A stretch of DNA of 64,000 nt from Ligilactobacillus salivarius DSM 20555 = ATCC 11741 (GCF_001435955.1 NZ_AYYT01000002.1:124001-188000); one strand, 5' to 3'; shown: positions 29,358 through 39,391, numbered from the stretch's first letter. Translations and numbers: made by a program. Notes: generated by a model from the letters alone, not told the origin.

Positions 29358-30290
29358 CTAATTTTCTGAATTCTCTTTAATTAAATTGTTAAGATTTCTC
29401 TCAAATGCTTTAGTTGCATCATATCCCATTGTTTTTGCACGGAAATTCATCGCTGCGGCTTCAATAATAATAGCTAAATTTCGTCCAATTTTTACTGGGA
29501 TAGTAATTTTTGGAACTGATACATCAAAAATTTGCTGACTTTGTTCTCCTGAACCTAAACGATCAAATTGCTTATCTTTACTCCAATTTTCAAGATGAAC
29601 AATCAATGATATATCTGTGTCTTGTCTAACAGCACCAGCACCGAATAAATTCATGACATCAATGATTCCAATTCCTCTAATTTCTAATAAATGACGCAAA
29701 ATTTGTGGTGCTTCACCAACAACAGTTTGTTCATCTTGTTGCCATACTTCGACCCTATCATCAGCTATTAAACGATGCCCACGTTTTATTAATTCAAGTG
29801 CAGTTTCTGATTTACCTACACCTGAATCTCCAGTAATTAGGACACCTAAGCCATAGATATCTACTAGTACTCCATGCATTGCTCTTCGCTCAGCTAACTT
29901 TCCTTCAAGATAATCCGTCATTTTTGATGACAATCTTGTTGTTGGTAAGCTAGATAATAAAATCGGAATATTATTGGCTTTCGCTGATTTTTCTAATTCT
30001 GCTGGCACCTTTAGATCCCTAGCAATTACTAAACAAGGTGTCTTTGAAGCACATAATTTTTCCGCAACATCTTGTAAATCTTTTTCAGTCAATTGATGAG
30101 CGTATGAGACTTCTGTCATTCCAAATAACTGGATACGTTCTTCTGGATAATATTCAAAATATCCTGTAAGTTCTAGACCAGGACGATAGATATCACTTGT
30201 AGTAATCTTTTTTTCTTCTAGATATTCTTCTCCAGAATAAACAGTTAAGTTAATAGCTTCTACCAAGTTAGCTACTGAAACACTATTCAT
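29358..30290 (-). CDS. hprK: HPr kinase/phosphorylase
   Basis: 310 residues. It phosphorylates HPr on Ser46, and dephosphorylates it, according to glycolytic state, thereby controlling carbon catabolite repression with CcpA. The C-terminal kinase domain holds the P-loop GDSGVGKSE (154-162), LIADDRVEV, the conserved EIRGIGIIDVMNLFG segment and KIGRNLAIIIEAAAMNFRAK. His139 before the P-loop (MHGVLVDIYGLG) is part of the active site. It forms a tight block with lgt, yvlD and pspC downstream of phoPR. Confidence 0.97.
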   Translation of the reverse strand: MNSVSVANLVEAINLTVYSGEEYLEEKKITTSDIYRPGLELTGYFEYYPEERIQLFGMTEVSYAHQLTEKDLQDVAEKLCASKTPCLVIARDLKVPAELEKSAKANNIPILLSSLPTTRLSSKMTDYLEGKLAERRAMHGVLVDIYGLGVLITGDSGVGKSETALELIKRGHRLIADDRVEVWQQDEQTVVGEAPQILRHLLEIRGIGIIDVMNLFGAGAVRQDTDISLIVHLENWSKDKQFDRLGSGEQSQQIFDVSVPKITIPVKIGRNLAIIIEAAAMNFRAKTMGYDATKAFERNLNNLIKENSEN

Positions 30291-30362
30291 TATCTTCCCT
30301 CCATTCAGAAGTAAATAACTTCTATCTATATTCTATCATTTTTATAAACCGGTTTCACTACT

Positions 30363-30716
30363 TTATCTATTCATAAAATAATTTGTCACAATTAAGTTTA
30401 CAATACTCATGATAATCGCAACAATTAGTGCTGAACCAAAACTTGTAAAATAAAATGCACCTTTCATTACAACTGAGGTCAATTCTAGTAATAAAGCATT
30501 GATTACAAAATAAAATAGCCCCATTGTCCACAAAGTTATCGGTAAAGATAAAATTATTAAAAATGGTTTTACAAACGTATTTAACAATCCTAAAACAAAA
30601 GCAGCCATGAATGCTACCCAAACATTGGCCACATGTAGCCCTGAGCTATATAAACCAGCAATCGCTATGAAAAATATGCCATTTATCAAAACTCTCTTCC
30701 AAAAACCTAAATACAT
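30363..30716 (-). CDS. Small four-TM membrane protein, YvlD/phage-holin-IV family
   Basis: 117 residues, almost entirely four hydrophobic helices (about 6-28, 29-50, 57-80, 88-112). FVLGLLNTFVKPFLIILSLPITLWTMGLF is typical of the YvlD-like 'phage holin family' proteins found beside pspC in Firmicutes. These are chromosomal and not evidence of a prophage; a role in envelope stress alongside PspC is inferred from context. It begins 3 bases after the pspC stop. Confidence 0.88.
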   Translation of the reverse strand: MYLGFWKRVLINGIFFIAIAGLYSSGLHVANVWVAFMAAFVLGLLNTFVKPFLIILSLPITLWTMGLFYFVINALLLELTSVVMKGAFYFTSFGSALIVAIIMSIVNLIVTNYFMNR

Positions 30717-30719
30717 TGT

Positions 30720-31058
30720 TTAATCCTTTCTATCATCTTTAATGTCCTTTTCAGTAACATTTGTTAATGTTTTTCTACCTTTTTCTTCTTTAACATCATC
30801 TGTTTTCTCAAAATATGAGAATGGATCAAAAGTTGAGTCAAAATCATCTCTATTAACTTTTTTTACTGGAATTGCTAACATCATAATAATATAAATTCCG
30901 GGTACGACCATAGACAGTGGTCTAAAAATACTAGTAATAATCGTCAAAGCTACAAAAGTTATTCTGACATACTTAGCATCTATTCCTAAATATTCACCAA
31001 TACCACCACAAACTCCACCAACTATACGATTTCTATTTGATCTGTATAATTTTTTCAT
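30720..31058 (-). CDS. PspC-domain envelope stress protein
   Basis: 112 residues. The N-terminal PspC domain shows the diagnostic KKLYRSNRNRIVGGVCGGIGEYLGID, followed by one long hydrophobic segment (about 30-68) and a charged cytoplasmic tail rich in Asp/Lys. PspC proteins take part in membrane stress responses. It lies 12 bases after phoR and 3 bases before the yvlD-like gene, suggesting that the PhoPR-type system controls a small envelope-stress module here. Confidence 0.92.
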   Translation of the reverse strand: MKKLYRSNRNRIVGGVCGGIGEYLGIDAKYVRITFVALTIITSIFRPLSMVVPGIYIIMMLAIPVKKVNRDDFDSTFDPFSYFEKTDDVKEEKGRKTLTNVTEKDIKDDRKD

Positions 31059-31070
31059 ATATTGCTATCC

Positions 31071-32456
31071 CTACCTTGCCTTAAATCTCGGTAAAATCAC
31101 ATAAAATGTTGTTCCTTTATTAATTTGACTTTTAACTTTTATTCTTCCAGATAAAGCATCAACTGATTCTTTTACAACAGCTAAACCTAATCCTGTTCCA
31201 CCAACTGTTTTACTATGTGATTTATCTACACGATAAAATCTCTCAAAGATTCTTTCTTTATCTTTATCCGATATACCAATACCTGTATCACTGATGACAA
31301 AGACCCACTCATTTTTTTTATCATTTTGGACCTTAATTTTTATTTCTCCATTTTCTAAATTATATCGAATTGCATTTTGAATTAAATTAGTGATAATATG
31401 CTTTAATTTCAATTTATCACAATATAAACTTAATTCTTCATCTATTTCTATCCTAACATTCAATCCTTTTTTCTCAATTTCATGACTAAATAATTGTAAT
31501 GTATCTTTAACCAACTTAAAGATATTCACCAACTCAATATTCAAACTTCCATGCTCGTTTAATCTAGAAATAGTTATCATATCATCAACTAAGTTCGAGA
31601 GTTTGGTACTTTCATCATGAATAATTTCAATAAATTGTTTACTAACTTCTTTATCATCTAGAGCACCATCTAATAGTGTCTCACTAAATCCTGTTATTGC
31701 AGTAATAGGCGTTTTTATTTCATGACTAAGATTTCCCACAAAATCTAATTGCTTTTTTTCCATTTCTTTTTGAGCTGTTAAATCTCGTAACATTAGCATT
31801 ATTAAGTAGCGCTTAGAATCTATTGGAATATAGATAGCACTTGTCTCAACAATTTTTTGAACTGTATCAATTTTTAATACAATCTGCTTTTTCTTATCTT
31901 CCTTGGTTAACTTAACTTGCTCAATTAATTTTCTTACATCGAGATTGTAAATATAATTTTGATAATCTTGATTTTTCCATTCATTGTCAAAATCAAAAAA
32001 ATCTTTTCCTAATTCATTAGACATTGTTAATCTATTTTTATAATCAATAACTAATATTCCAATATCGATATATTCTAATAAACTCAAATATTCTCTTTTT
32101 CTTTTATCATATTTTTTAGAAAGCTTATTTTGTTTATCTTGAACATAACCTATAGATTGAGATAACTCATAATAAGGATTCTTCTTATCTATCACATTAT
32201 CAGTTAATTTGATATCTTCTATAATTTTCTTATTTAATCTCTCTATCTCTTTTCTTTGTTTTCTACTATTCCACAAATCAATTCCTGTATCTAATACTAC
32301 AAGTACTACAACAGCAATTATAATTTGTATCCACGATTCTCTTTCCAAAAACTCTGATAGAACCGATTTTTTAAAATCAACCATTATCAATACTGCACCT
32401 AGCATTGATATTAGAACCAAAACAATATTTAATAAAACAAGTCTAATTTTACTCAT
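31071..32456 (-). CDS. phoR: PhoR-like sensor histidine kinase
   Basis: 461 residues: two N-terminal TM helices (about 5-26 and 44-62) with only a very short extracellular loop, a coiled linker, a PAS domain (about 122-235; LEYIDIGILVIDYKNRLTMSNELG), HisKA with phosphoacceptor His245 in VGNLSHEIKTPITAI, and HATPase_c (LIQNAIRYN; ISDTGIGISDKDKERIFERFYRVD; GGTGLGLAVVK). The short loop implies sensing within the membrane or in the cytoplasm. Its start overlaps the phoP stop by one base (TAATG). No pst phosphate transporter genes are adjacent, unlike many Lactobacillales loci, so phosphate sensing is uncertain. Confidence 0.9.
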   Translation of the reverse strand: MSKIRLVLLNIVLVLISMLGAVLIMVDFKKSVLSEFLERESWIQIIIAVVVLVVLDTGIDLWNSRKQRKEIERLNKKIIEDIKLTDNVIDKKNPYYELSQSIGYVQDKQNKLSKKYDKRKREYLSLLEYIDIGILVIDYKNRLTMSNELGKDFFDFDNEWKNQDYQNYIYNLDVRKLIEQVKLTKEDKKKQIVLKIDTVQKIVETSAIYIPIDSKRYLIMLMLRDLTAQKEMEKKQLDFVGNLSHEIKTPITAITGFSETLLDGALDDKEVSKQFIEIIHDESTKLSNLVDDMITISRLNEHGSLNIELVNIFKLVKDTLQLFSHEIEKKGLNVRIEIDEELSLYCDKLKLKHIITNLIQNAIRYNLENGEIKIKVQNDKKNEWVFVISDTGIGISDKDKERIFERFYRVDKSHSKTVGGTGLGLAVVKESVDALSGRIKVKSQINKGTTFYVILPRFKAR

Positions 32457-33157
32457 TATTCGTCCTCAAAGCGATAGCCGAAGCCTCTAACGGTTTTTAA
32501 AAAAATAGGTTTCTTAGGATTCTCCTCTATTTTTTCCCGTAAATGACTGACATGCATATCTACCATTCTTGTTTGACCGATATAGTCAAATCCCCAAACA
32601 TTGTTCAACAATTCTTCGCGTCCTAAAACCCTACCTTTTTTTCTTAAAAAATATACAAGCAATTCGAATTCTTTAGGAGTTAACTTAATTAAATTATTAT
32701 TTTTATCTCTCAATTCATAACTATCAAGATTTACCATATAGTTTCCAAAGTAATACTTATTTTTGGAATCCTTCTCTGAATTATCAGAATAATGTTCCAC
32801 TCTTCTTTTGACCGCTTTTAACCTAGCAACAATTTCACGTGGTGAAAAGGGTTTAGTCAAATAGTCATCAGCACCTAATTCCAGTCCAATGATCTTATCA
32901 TATTCATCGTCCTTAGCAGTAAGAATAAGAATATATGTTGTTATCTTTTCTTGTCTTATTCTCTTAGTAATTTCAATTCCATCAATTCCTGGCAACATTA
33001 GATCTAAGATTATAAAGTCGTATTTGCCAGTTAATCCTTCATCTAATGCATCATTTCCATTATTAACGGTTTTAACTTCATAGCCTGCCTTTTCTAAATT
33101 ATATTTCAACAATGTTGTTATTGCTTGTTCATCATCTACAACCAATACTTTTGCCAT
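32456..33157 (-). CDS. phoP: PhoP-like response regulator
   Basis: 233 residues, OmpR/PhoB family. The receiver domain has D8/D9, phosphoacceptor D52 (LDLMLPGIDG), T in LILTAKD and K in DYLTKPFSPRE; the winged helix has LTPKEFELLVYFLRKKG, RMVDMHVSHLREKIE and FLKTVRGFGYRFE. It pairs with the downstream kinase. The gene starts 15 bases after the upstream PDZ-protein gene, so the operon may begin there. Confidence 0.92.
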   Translation of the reverse strand: MAKVLVVDDEQAITTLLKYNLEKAGYEVKTVNNGNDALDEGLTGKYDFIILDLMLPGIDGIEITKRIRQEKITTYILILTAKDDEYDKIIGLELGADDYLTKPFSPREIVARLKAVKRRVEHYSDNSEKDSKNKYYFGNYMVNLDSYELRDKNNNLIKLTPKEFELLVYFLRKKGRVLGREELLNNVWGFDYIGQTRMVDMHVSHLREKIEENPKKPIFLKTVRGFGYRFEDE

Positions 33158-33172
33158 ATTTTCACCTTCTAA

Positions 33173-34300
33173 CTAGTGGAATAAAATTAAGCCGATTTCA
33201 TGAGGAGAATCCATGAAAATGGCACTTTCCGCAATTCGTAAATCTCCCTCATAAGTTCTCACTTTAACATGGCAATATGCAGAGTTTAGTTGTAATGCTT
33301 GATAAAATTCTTCCTCAGAATTTACTACTCTATTATTGCATGTCAAAATAACATCTCCCGGCTGCAACTTCATTTTTGCTGCAGGTGTCTCTGGCTGAAC
33401 TGAAATGATTCTAATTCCTTCATCTGTTTCCACATACCAAGAATTGGCATTTTTCTCTTTCTTTCTAAGTTTAATTTCCAAAAATATCGATACTACTGTC
33501 AAAATTATCAAACTAATCAAAAATAGTTTTGACATAAATTTAGTTAATACTATTAAAACAAAAGTTAAACCTAAAAGTAATTCAGTATTCTTTAATTTAT
33601 CTTGTATTACTCGTTCCTTAGCTCTTTTTATAACTTTAACGCTCGTACTTATAAAAATTGGAAATAGAATTAACGAAAATTTTTGATTACCAATATTAAA
33701 AACTGGCCAAAAATTCAAAGTGCTAGAGAGAGTACCACTAGGGATTAATGCCAACAGTGGAAACACAACCGTTTCTCTTCCTAAATATGTAGCAATGTTT
33801 CTACCACGTTTTCCACTTTTTATCCTTGGACTTAATGGATGCTTCTTCATATTTCTCGTTAGATAATAATCGGCTAATATTGAAATAAATATTAACAATA
33901 GCCAACTAGGCCCTGATATTTCTGGAAATACATCTCCAAAAAATGTAATGAATCTTGGGACAACTAACTCTAATATACCTGCTGCAGTCATAACTAATAA
34001 CATGCTTGTTGTTGAAAATCCATTTATTAAAAACGCCAGTACTATTAAAATTTGATATATGTATACACTATTTGTAGGCAAGGTTAGTCCTAATATCATG
34101 GAAATTAAACTTCCCATCACAAAAAAGAACAGACCATATTTTATGAAATTTCGTCCCTCATAAAAATCCTTATTTATCGCAACTCTAAATTGTTTTCTTT
34201 CTTTATTAATTCTCTGATTATAACTAATAATTACGTACAATATTCCTAACCATAGAACAGGTGTCAATAAGTAACTACCTATAAGTTTTAAAATTAACAA
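33173..34300 (-). CDS. Multi-TM protein with C-terminal PDZ domain (possibly MinJ-like)
   Basis: 375 residues. Roughly seven to nine hydrophobic helices occupy residues 1-275, followed by a PDZ domain (about 285-370; GIRIISVQPETPAAKMKLQPGDVILTCNNRVV). This arrangement, membrane region first and PDZ last, resembles Bacillus MinJ, the topological factor bridging DivIVA and MinD, but identity is not established; it could instead be a scaffold for the adjacent PhoPR/PspC genes. The start is TTG at 34300, preceded by GAGGAGGGG. A good terminator ends the prfB transcript just upstream, so this gene probably opens the phoPR operon. Confidence 0.75.
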   Translation of the reverse strand: MLILKLIGSYLLTPVLWLGILYVIISYNQRINKERKQFRVAINKDFYEGRNFIKYGLFFFVMGSLISMILGLTLPTNSVYIYQILIVLAFLINGFSTTSMLLVMTAAGILELVVPRFITFFGDVFPEISGPSWLLLIFISILADYYLTRNMKKHPLSPRIKSGKRGRNIATYLGRETVVFPLLALIPSGTLSSTLNFWPVFNIGNQKFSLILFPIFISTSVKVIKRAKERVIQDKLKNTELLLGLTFVLIVLTKFMSKLFLISLIILTVVSIFLEIKLRKKEKNANSWYVETDEGIRIISVQPETPAAKMKLQPGDVILTCNNRVVNSEEEFYQALQLNSAYCHVKVRTYEGDLRIAESAIFMDSPHEIGLILFH

Positions 34301-34375
34301 GTTAACGTCCCCTCCTCAAGACATAGTTCAATTTAAGTATATCAAATTTTGTAATTCATTGACAAAAATATCACA

Positions 34376-34429
34376 TAATAAAAAAGCACCTATAATCAGT
34401 CTTGCTAACTACTGATTTATTGGTGCTTT
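34376..34429 (-). terminator. Intrinsic terminator after secA-prfB
   Basis: Stem AAAGCACC/GGTGCTTT (34383-34390 with 34422-34429) with a second paired block inside (ATCAGT/ACTGAT), followed on the minus strand by TTTTTTATT, about 30 bases after the prfB stop. Confidence 0.88.
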
Positions 34430-34459
34430 AACTTCTATAGTTTTATTTTTATACAACAA

Positions 34460-35585
34460 TTATTGTGGATTAGCTTGTTGCAGCTTCCATTGTAAATAAG
34501 CATTGATAAATGGATCTAAATCTCCATCCATAACTGCTTGAATATTTCCAGTTTCATAATCAGTGCGATGATCTTTGACCATTGAGTATGGATGGAAGAC
34601 ATATGATCTAATCTGGGAACCCCAACCAATATCTAATTGTTCTCCTTGAATAGCAGCACGTTGCTTTTCTTTTTCTTCCACCTCCAATTGATATAACTTA
34701 GCACGTAACATATTTTCTGCAGTTGCTCTATTTTGAAATTGAGAACGTTGTGCCTGGCTTGAAACAACTATTCCCGTTGGTATATGAATAAGTCTAACAG
34801 CTGAAGAAGTTTTATTAATATGCTGTCCACCTGCTCCACTAGCACGAAAGACTTCCATTTTTATATCTTCAGGTCTTAACTCAACTTCAACAGAATCATC
34901 AAGTTCTGGCATAACATTAACAGATGCAAATGAGGTATGACGTCTTCCGGCAGAATCAAATGGTGAAATACGTACTAATCTATGAACTCCTCGTTCACTT
35001 CGTAGATAACCATAAGCATTTTTTCCTTCTATCATAAGCGTTACACTTTTTATACCAGCATCATCGCCTGGTTGATAATCTACAGTTTCAACTTTAAAAT
35101 CATGTTGACTAGCCCAGCGTGTATACATTCTTAGTAGCATTGATCCCCAGTCTTGAGATTCGGTACCACCTGCTCCAGGATGAATTTCTAAAATAGCATT
35201 ATTCTTATCATACTTTTCACTTAACAACATATTTAATTGATATGATTGTAACAATTTTTCAGCATGTTGATAATTTTCTTCTAAATCTGCTTGTAATTCC
35301 TCATCATCTGGAATTTCTTGTAATAACTCTAACGATACTCCTAAATCTGAAATAGATTCCGCTAGTTCATGAAATGTCTCAAATTTTGCCTTTAAATCAT
35401 TATTTTCAGCAATAACCTCTTGTGCTTTTTCTTGATCATCCCAAAATCCTGGCTCTGCCATCCTTGCTTCATTTTCTGCAATCTTTTCTTCTAAAGCATC
35501 TAAGTCAAAGAGACCTCCTAAATTCACTAACTTTATTACTCATTTCAGCAATATTTTTCTTATATTCACTTAATTCTAAGTTCAA
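34460..35585 (-). CDS. prfB: Peptide chain release factor 2, with programmed +1 frameshift
   Basis: About 374 residues after frameshifting. RF2 terminates translation at UGA and UAA. Domain features: an N-terminal coiled region, the SPF-like recognition loop in the segment [18 protein letters not shown], and the catalytic [18 protein letters not shown] (GGQ contacts the peptidyl-transferase centre). Frame 0 starts at TTG 35585 (AGGAG eight bases upstream) and runs 26 codons to CTT followed by an in-frame TGA (35505-35507). An internal AGGAGG precedes the CTT-TGA-C slip site by three bases, exactly the known RF2 autoregulatory arrangement; shifting +1 reads GAC and continues. It is downstream of secA, the usual order. 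Confidence 0.96.
35499..35520 (-). promoter_or_regulatory. RF2 recoding site (+1 frameshift)
   Basis: On the minus strand: AGGAGG, a 3-base spacer (TCT), then CTT-TGA-C. The Shine-Dalgarno-like hexamer and codon 26 CUU UGA match the well-studied RF2 autoregulation signal. Low RF2 slows termination at UGA and favours the shift. Confidence 0.95.
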
Positions 35586-35628
35586 AATCATCGCTCCTAT
35601 CAATAATTTAGTCTGTATACTATAAAGG

Positions 35629-35652
35629 CTAGAAAGAAGAACTTCTTTCCAG
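35629..35652 (-). terminator. Weak terminator-like hairpin between secA and prfB
   Basis: Eleven-base stem (CTAGAAAGAAG / CTTCTTTCCAG, one G-U pair) with a minimal loop. The following minus-strand tract CCTTTATA is poorly T-rich. It could reduce read-through from secA or act as an RNA processing site. Confidence 0.35.
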
Positions 35653-35665
35653 TCTTTACTGTTTA

Positions 35666-38029
35666 TTATCGCTTTATGTCTTGTCTAATTTCAGCTTTCA
35701 AGAACAAACGAGTAACATCATATTCGATTGCACCTACCATTTGTTCAAACATTCTGAAACCATCTTGTTGATATTCTACCAATGGATTTAATTGTCCATA
35801 TCCACGCAAACCAATAGATTGTCTTAATTGGTCCATTTCATCAATATGATCTGTCCACAATGAGTCAACAACTCTTAGAATTACAACTTTTTCAAATTCT
35901 AACATTTGACTTTCATCATACAATTGCTTTTCTTTTTCAGCATAGATATCTTCTGCACGTTTCATTAAATAGTCAACAATTTCATCTGGTGTTTTATTTA
36001 CCAAATCACCTAAACTAATAGTGTCTTCATTAACCATTGCAGAAACAGCAAAATCTAAAATACCTTGCAAATTCCATTCACTCTTATCACCTTGAGTATG
36101 CATCAAAACTGTATGCTTTACAGTTCTTTCAATCATAGGCATAATTATTGGTTTCAAGCTCTTTTCTTCCATAATTACTTGTTGTCTTTGAGCATAAATA
36201 ACTTCACGTTGAGCTCTCATAACATCATCATATTGAAGAACTTGCTTACGAGTATCATAGTTATTACCTTCAACACGTTTTTGTGCTGATTCTACTTGAC
36301 GACTTATCATCTTAGATTGAATAACTGCATCGTCATCACTAACTTTCATTCTTTCCAAGAAGTTCTTAATGCGTTCCGATCCAAAACGCAACATTAAATC
36401 GTCTTCTAATGATAGATAGAACTGAGTAACACCTGGATCTCCTTGACGACCTGAACGTCCACGTAACTGATTATCAATTCTTCGCGATTCATGACGTTCA
36501 GTACCAATAACAGCTAATCCACCTAATTCACGAACACCAGGTCCAAGTTTGATATCAGTACCACGACCAGCCATGTTAGTAGCAATTGTTACCGCACCAC
36601 GTTGACCAGCATTCATTACAATTTCAGCTTCACGAGCATGATTTTTAGCATTTAAAACAGAATGTGGTATGCCTTCATCGTCTAACATCTTAGACAATAA
36701 TTCAGAAGTTTCAACTGCAACTGTACCTACTAAAACAGGTTGTCCTTTTTCATGACGTGCTTTTACATCTCTTACTACTGCATTAAATTTACTCTTTAGT
36801 GTAGGATATAACAAATCAGGCTTGTCTACACGAGCAATTGGTTTGTTTGTAGGAATAGATACAACTTCCATATTATAAATTTCACGGAATTCTTCACGTT
36901 CTGTCTTAGCTGTACCTGTCATTCCAGAAAGTTTATTATACATTCTGAAGAAGTTCTGATAAGTAATGTTAGCCATTGTCTTTGTTTCTTCTTCAATTTC
37001 AACATGTTCTTTTGCTTCAATAGCTTGGTGTAATCCGTCAGAATAACGACGTCCATCCATAATACGTCCAGTAAATTGATCAACAATTAGAACTTCACCA
37101 TCACGTACAACATAATCTTTATCTCTTAACATGATGTAATTAGCACGTAGAGCATTATCCAAATGATGGTTTAGTGCCATATTATCTGGGTCATATAAGT
37201 TCTTTAATCCAAAATATTTTTCACCTTTACGGATACCATCTTCTGTCAATGAAACTGTCTTTGATTCCAAATCAATCTTGAAATCTTCATCTTCTGTCAA
37301 AGTCTTAGCAAAACGATCAGTTCTAGTATAAAGAGTTGTCGTTCCTGTTGCTTGACCAGAAATAATCAATGGTGTTCTAGCTTCATCAATTAAAATAGAG
37401 TCAACTTCGTCTACGATAACAAAATTCAATGGACGTTGAACCATATCTTCCTTGTAAACAACCATGTTATCACGCAAATAATCAAAACCAAGTTCACTAT
37501 TAGTTGAATAAGTAATATCACAATTATAAGCATTACGCTTTTCTTCTGGTGATTTATCAGCTAAGTTCAAACCAACAGTTAGCCCTAACCATGTGTATAA
37601 CTCTCCCATTTCTGTGGCATCACGTTCAGATAAATATTCGTTAACAGTAACAACATGAACACCTTTACCAGAAATAGCATTCAAATATACTGGCATTGTA
37701 GCAGTCAAAGTTTTACCTTCACCTGTTTTCATTTCTGCAATATTACCTTCGTGCAAAACGATACCACCAATTATTTGAACATGGTATGGATACAAACCTA
37801 GTACCCTTTTTGCACCTTCTCGGCAGACAGCAAAAGCTTCAGGTAATAAATCATCTAAGCTTTCTCCATCTTGATATCTTTTTTTAAATTCTTCTGTTTT
37901 TGCTTTTAATTCATCATCTGATAAAGCACCAAATTCATCAGCATATGATTCTACCTTATCAGCAATTTTTCCTAGGCGTTTAAGTTCTCGTTTATCACTT
38001 TCCACCCAACGTTTAAGAAGATTTGCCAT
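35666..38029 (-). CDS. secA: Preprotein translocase ATPase SecA
   Basis: 787 residues. It is the motor of the Sec pathway, pushing unfolded preproteins through SecYEG. Walker [12 protein letters not shown] (about 100-110), [19 protein letters not shown], the preprotein cross-linking region, helicase motif [25 protein letters not shown], and the two-helix finger/scaffold region to about 770 are present. It ends at RQDIKR with no C-terminal linker and no Cys-rich SEC-C zinc motif, so it cannot bind SecB that way; this shortened form is common in lactobacilli. ATG at 38029 has GGAAGGAATT upstream. Confidence 0.98.
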
Positions 38030-38108
38030 ATGTCAATTCCTTCCAATCCTCAATAAAATTAAACTATTTCCAAATTTGTAAACTAACTTTAATTTTACCA
38101 TTAATCAC

Positions 38109-38152
38109 TTTGAAATTAAATAATCACACTTAATAAATTCCTTAATTTCAAA
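38109..38152. repeat. Long inverted repeat between MFS gene and secA
   Basis: Perfect 11-base arms (TTTGAAATTAA, 38109-38119, and TTAATTTCAAA, 38142-38152) directly after the MFS stop codon. Without a T-run it is a poor rho-independent terminator, but it may protect the mRNA 3' end or mark the upstream part of the secA promoter region. Confidence 0.4.
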
Positions 38153-39331
38153 TTACTTATTTAATCGTAAAAAATGTTGTCTTCCCATTCTTATCATAAT
38201 TAACCCAATTGTGGCTGTAAATGCTGCTACTAATAATAAACACAATAAAGTCGTATTCCAATTATTAAAAGTGTCTTTAAGAATTCCAAAAATAACCGGG
38301 CCAGAACTTGCCAGTAAGTAACCTATAGATTGGACAAAACCACTAACTTGCCCAACTTCTTCCTTACTACTTGAAAAAACAGTAATTAGATATAAAGATA
38401 ATGCAAAACTTGTTCCTGTTGTTATTCCATTTATTAAACAAGCTAGCAATAACAACCATAAATTATCTTTGACAACAATTAGCATTCCCACACCTAAAAT
38501 ATATCCCACTAATAATAATAGCATTGTCAATCGTGCACTCTTTAATCTACTTGCTAATTTAGGAACTACATACGAAAATGGGAATCCTATCATTTGAAAT
38601 GCTGCAAACATCCATCCCGCTGTTACAGGAGAGATTCCATGATTTACTAAAACACTTGGTAACCATGCTACCAACGTGTAAAAAACTAAGGACTGCAATC
38701 CCATAAAAATTGCTAACAACCAGATAGCATGCCTTTGCCATACCTTTTCTTTTTCAAGAATTTCTACTTTATTATCTAATTCAATTTCTTTTTTAGGTAA
38801 CAAAATTGCTCCAACTCCAGCAATTAATGCAGGCAATGAAAATACTTGAATTGCATTTTCCCAACCTACTAGATTTGACAGTGGAACTATCACACCTCCT
38901 GCTAAAGCAGAAATTAAATTGCTAGTAGCTATATATAATCCATTTAAAAATGCTGATTTTTCTTCAGCATAATCTACAACCAAAGCCGGTAACGTCACAT
39001 TTAAAATAGTTATTGCTACACCAACAAATAATGTACCTACAAAAATCAGACTTTCGGTATATATTCTGAAAAAATTGGCTAGCATCAACAAAAATAAACC
39101 AATTATTATTGTTCTTCTAGTTCCAATTTTTTTAATTAACAAAGAAATTAATATCGATATAAAACCAAAACATAATAATGGTATCGTAGTAAGTATCCCT
39201 AATTGAACTGTAGATAGCTTGAATGTTTCTCCTATTTTATCTATTAAAGGTGTAAGAATTATAATTGCTAATCTTAAGTTGCATGCAATTAACACTATTT
39301 CCCAAGCAAAATTATTTCTTACTTTCGACAT
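38153..39331 (-). CDS. MFS transporter, CynX/NimT-like
   Basis: 392 residues, 12 hydrophobic helices. The opening LIACNLRLAIIILTPLIDKIGETFKLST and the central QSLVFYTLVAWLPSVLVNHGISPVTAGWMFAAFQ match the CynX/NimT family (cyanate or 2-nitroimidazole transporters), where the xxLRxxITxVGPL-like first helix and FYxLxAWLP in TM7 are characteristic. Substrate is unknown; no cyanase or similar gene is nearby. ATG at 39331 has GAGGATGA upstream. It appears to be a single-gene unit between hpf and secA. Confidence 0.85.
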   Translation of the reverse strand: MSKVRNNFAWEIVLIACNLRLAIIILTPLIDKIGETFKLSTVQLGILTTIPLLCFGFISILISLLIKKIGTRRTIIIGLFLLMLANFFRIYTESLIFVGTLFVGVAITILNVTLPALVVDYAEEKSAFLNGLYIATSNLISALAGGVIVPLSNLVGWENAIQVFSLPALIAGVGAILLPKKEIELDNKVEILEKEKVWQRHAIWLLAIFMGLQSLVFYTLVAWLPSVLVNHGISPVTAGWMFAAFQMIGFPFSYVVPKLASRLKSARLTMLLLLVGYILGVGMLIVVKDNLWLLLLACLINGITTGTSFALSLYLITVFSSSKEEVGQVSGFVQSIGYLLASSGPVIFGILKDTFNNWNTTLLCLLLVAAFTATIGLIMIRMGRQHFLRLNK

Positions 39332-39391
39332 TTATATTCATCCTCACAAAATAATTATCGTATCATTAAGAAAAATTATAGCATTGCTCAT

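Noticed and set aside
30363-30716. Phage holin and hence a prophage remnant
   Set aside because: The YvlD-like 'phage holin IV' family is chromosomal in Firmicutes and sits beside pspC; no other phage gene is nearby.
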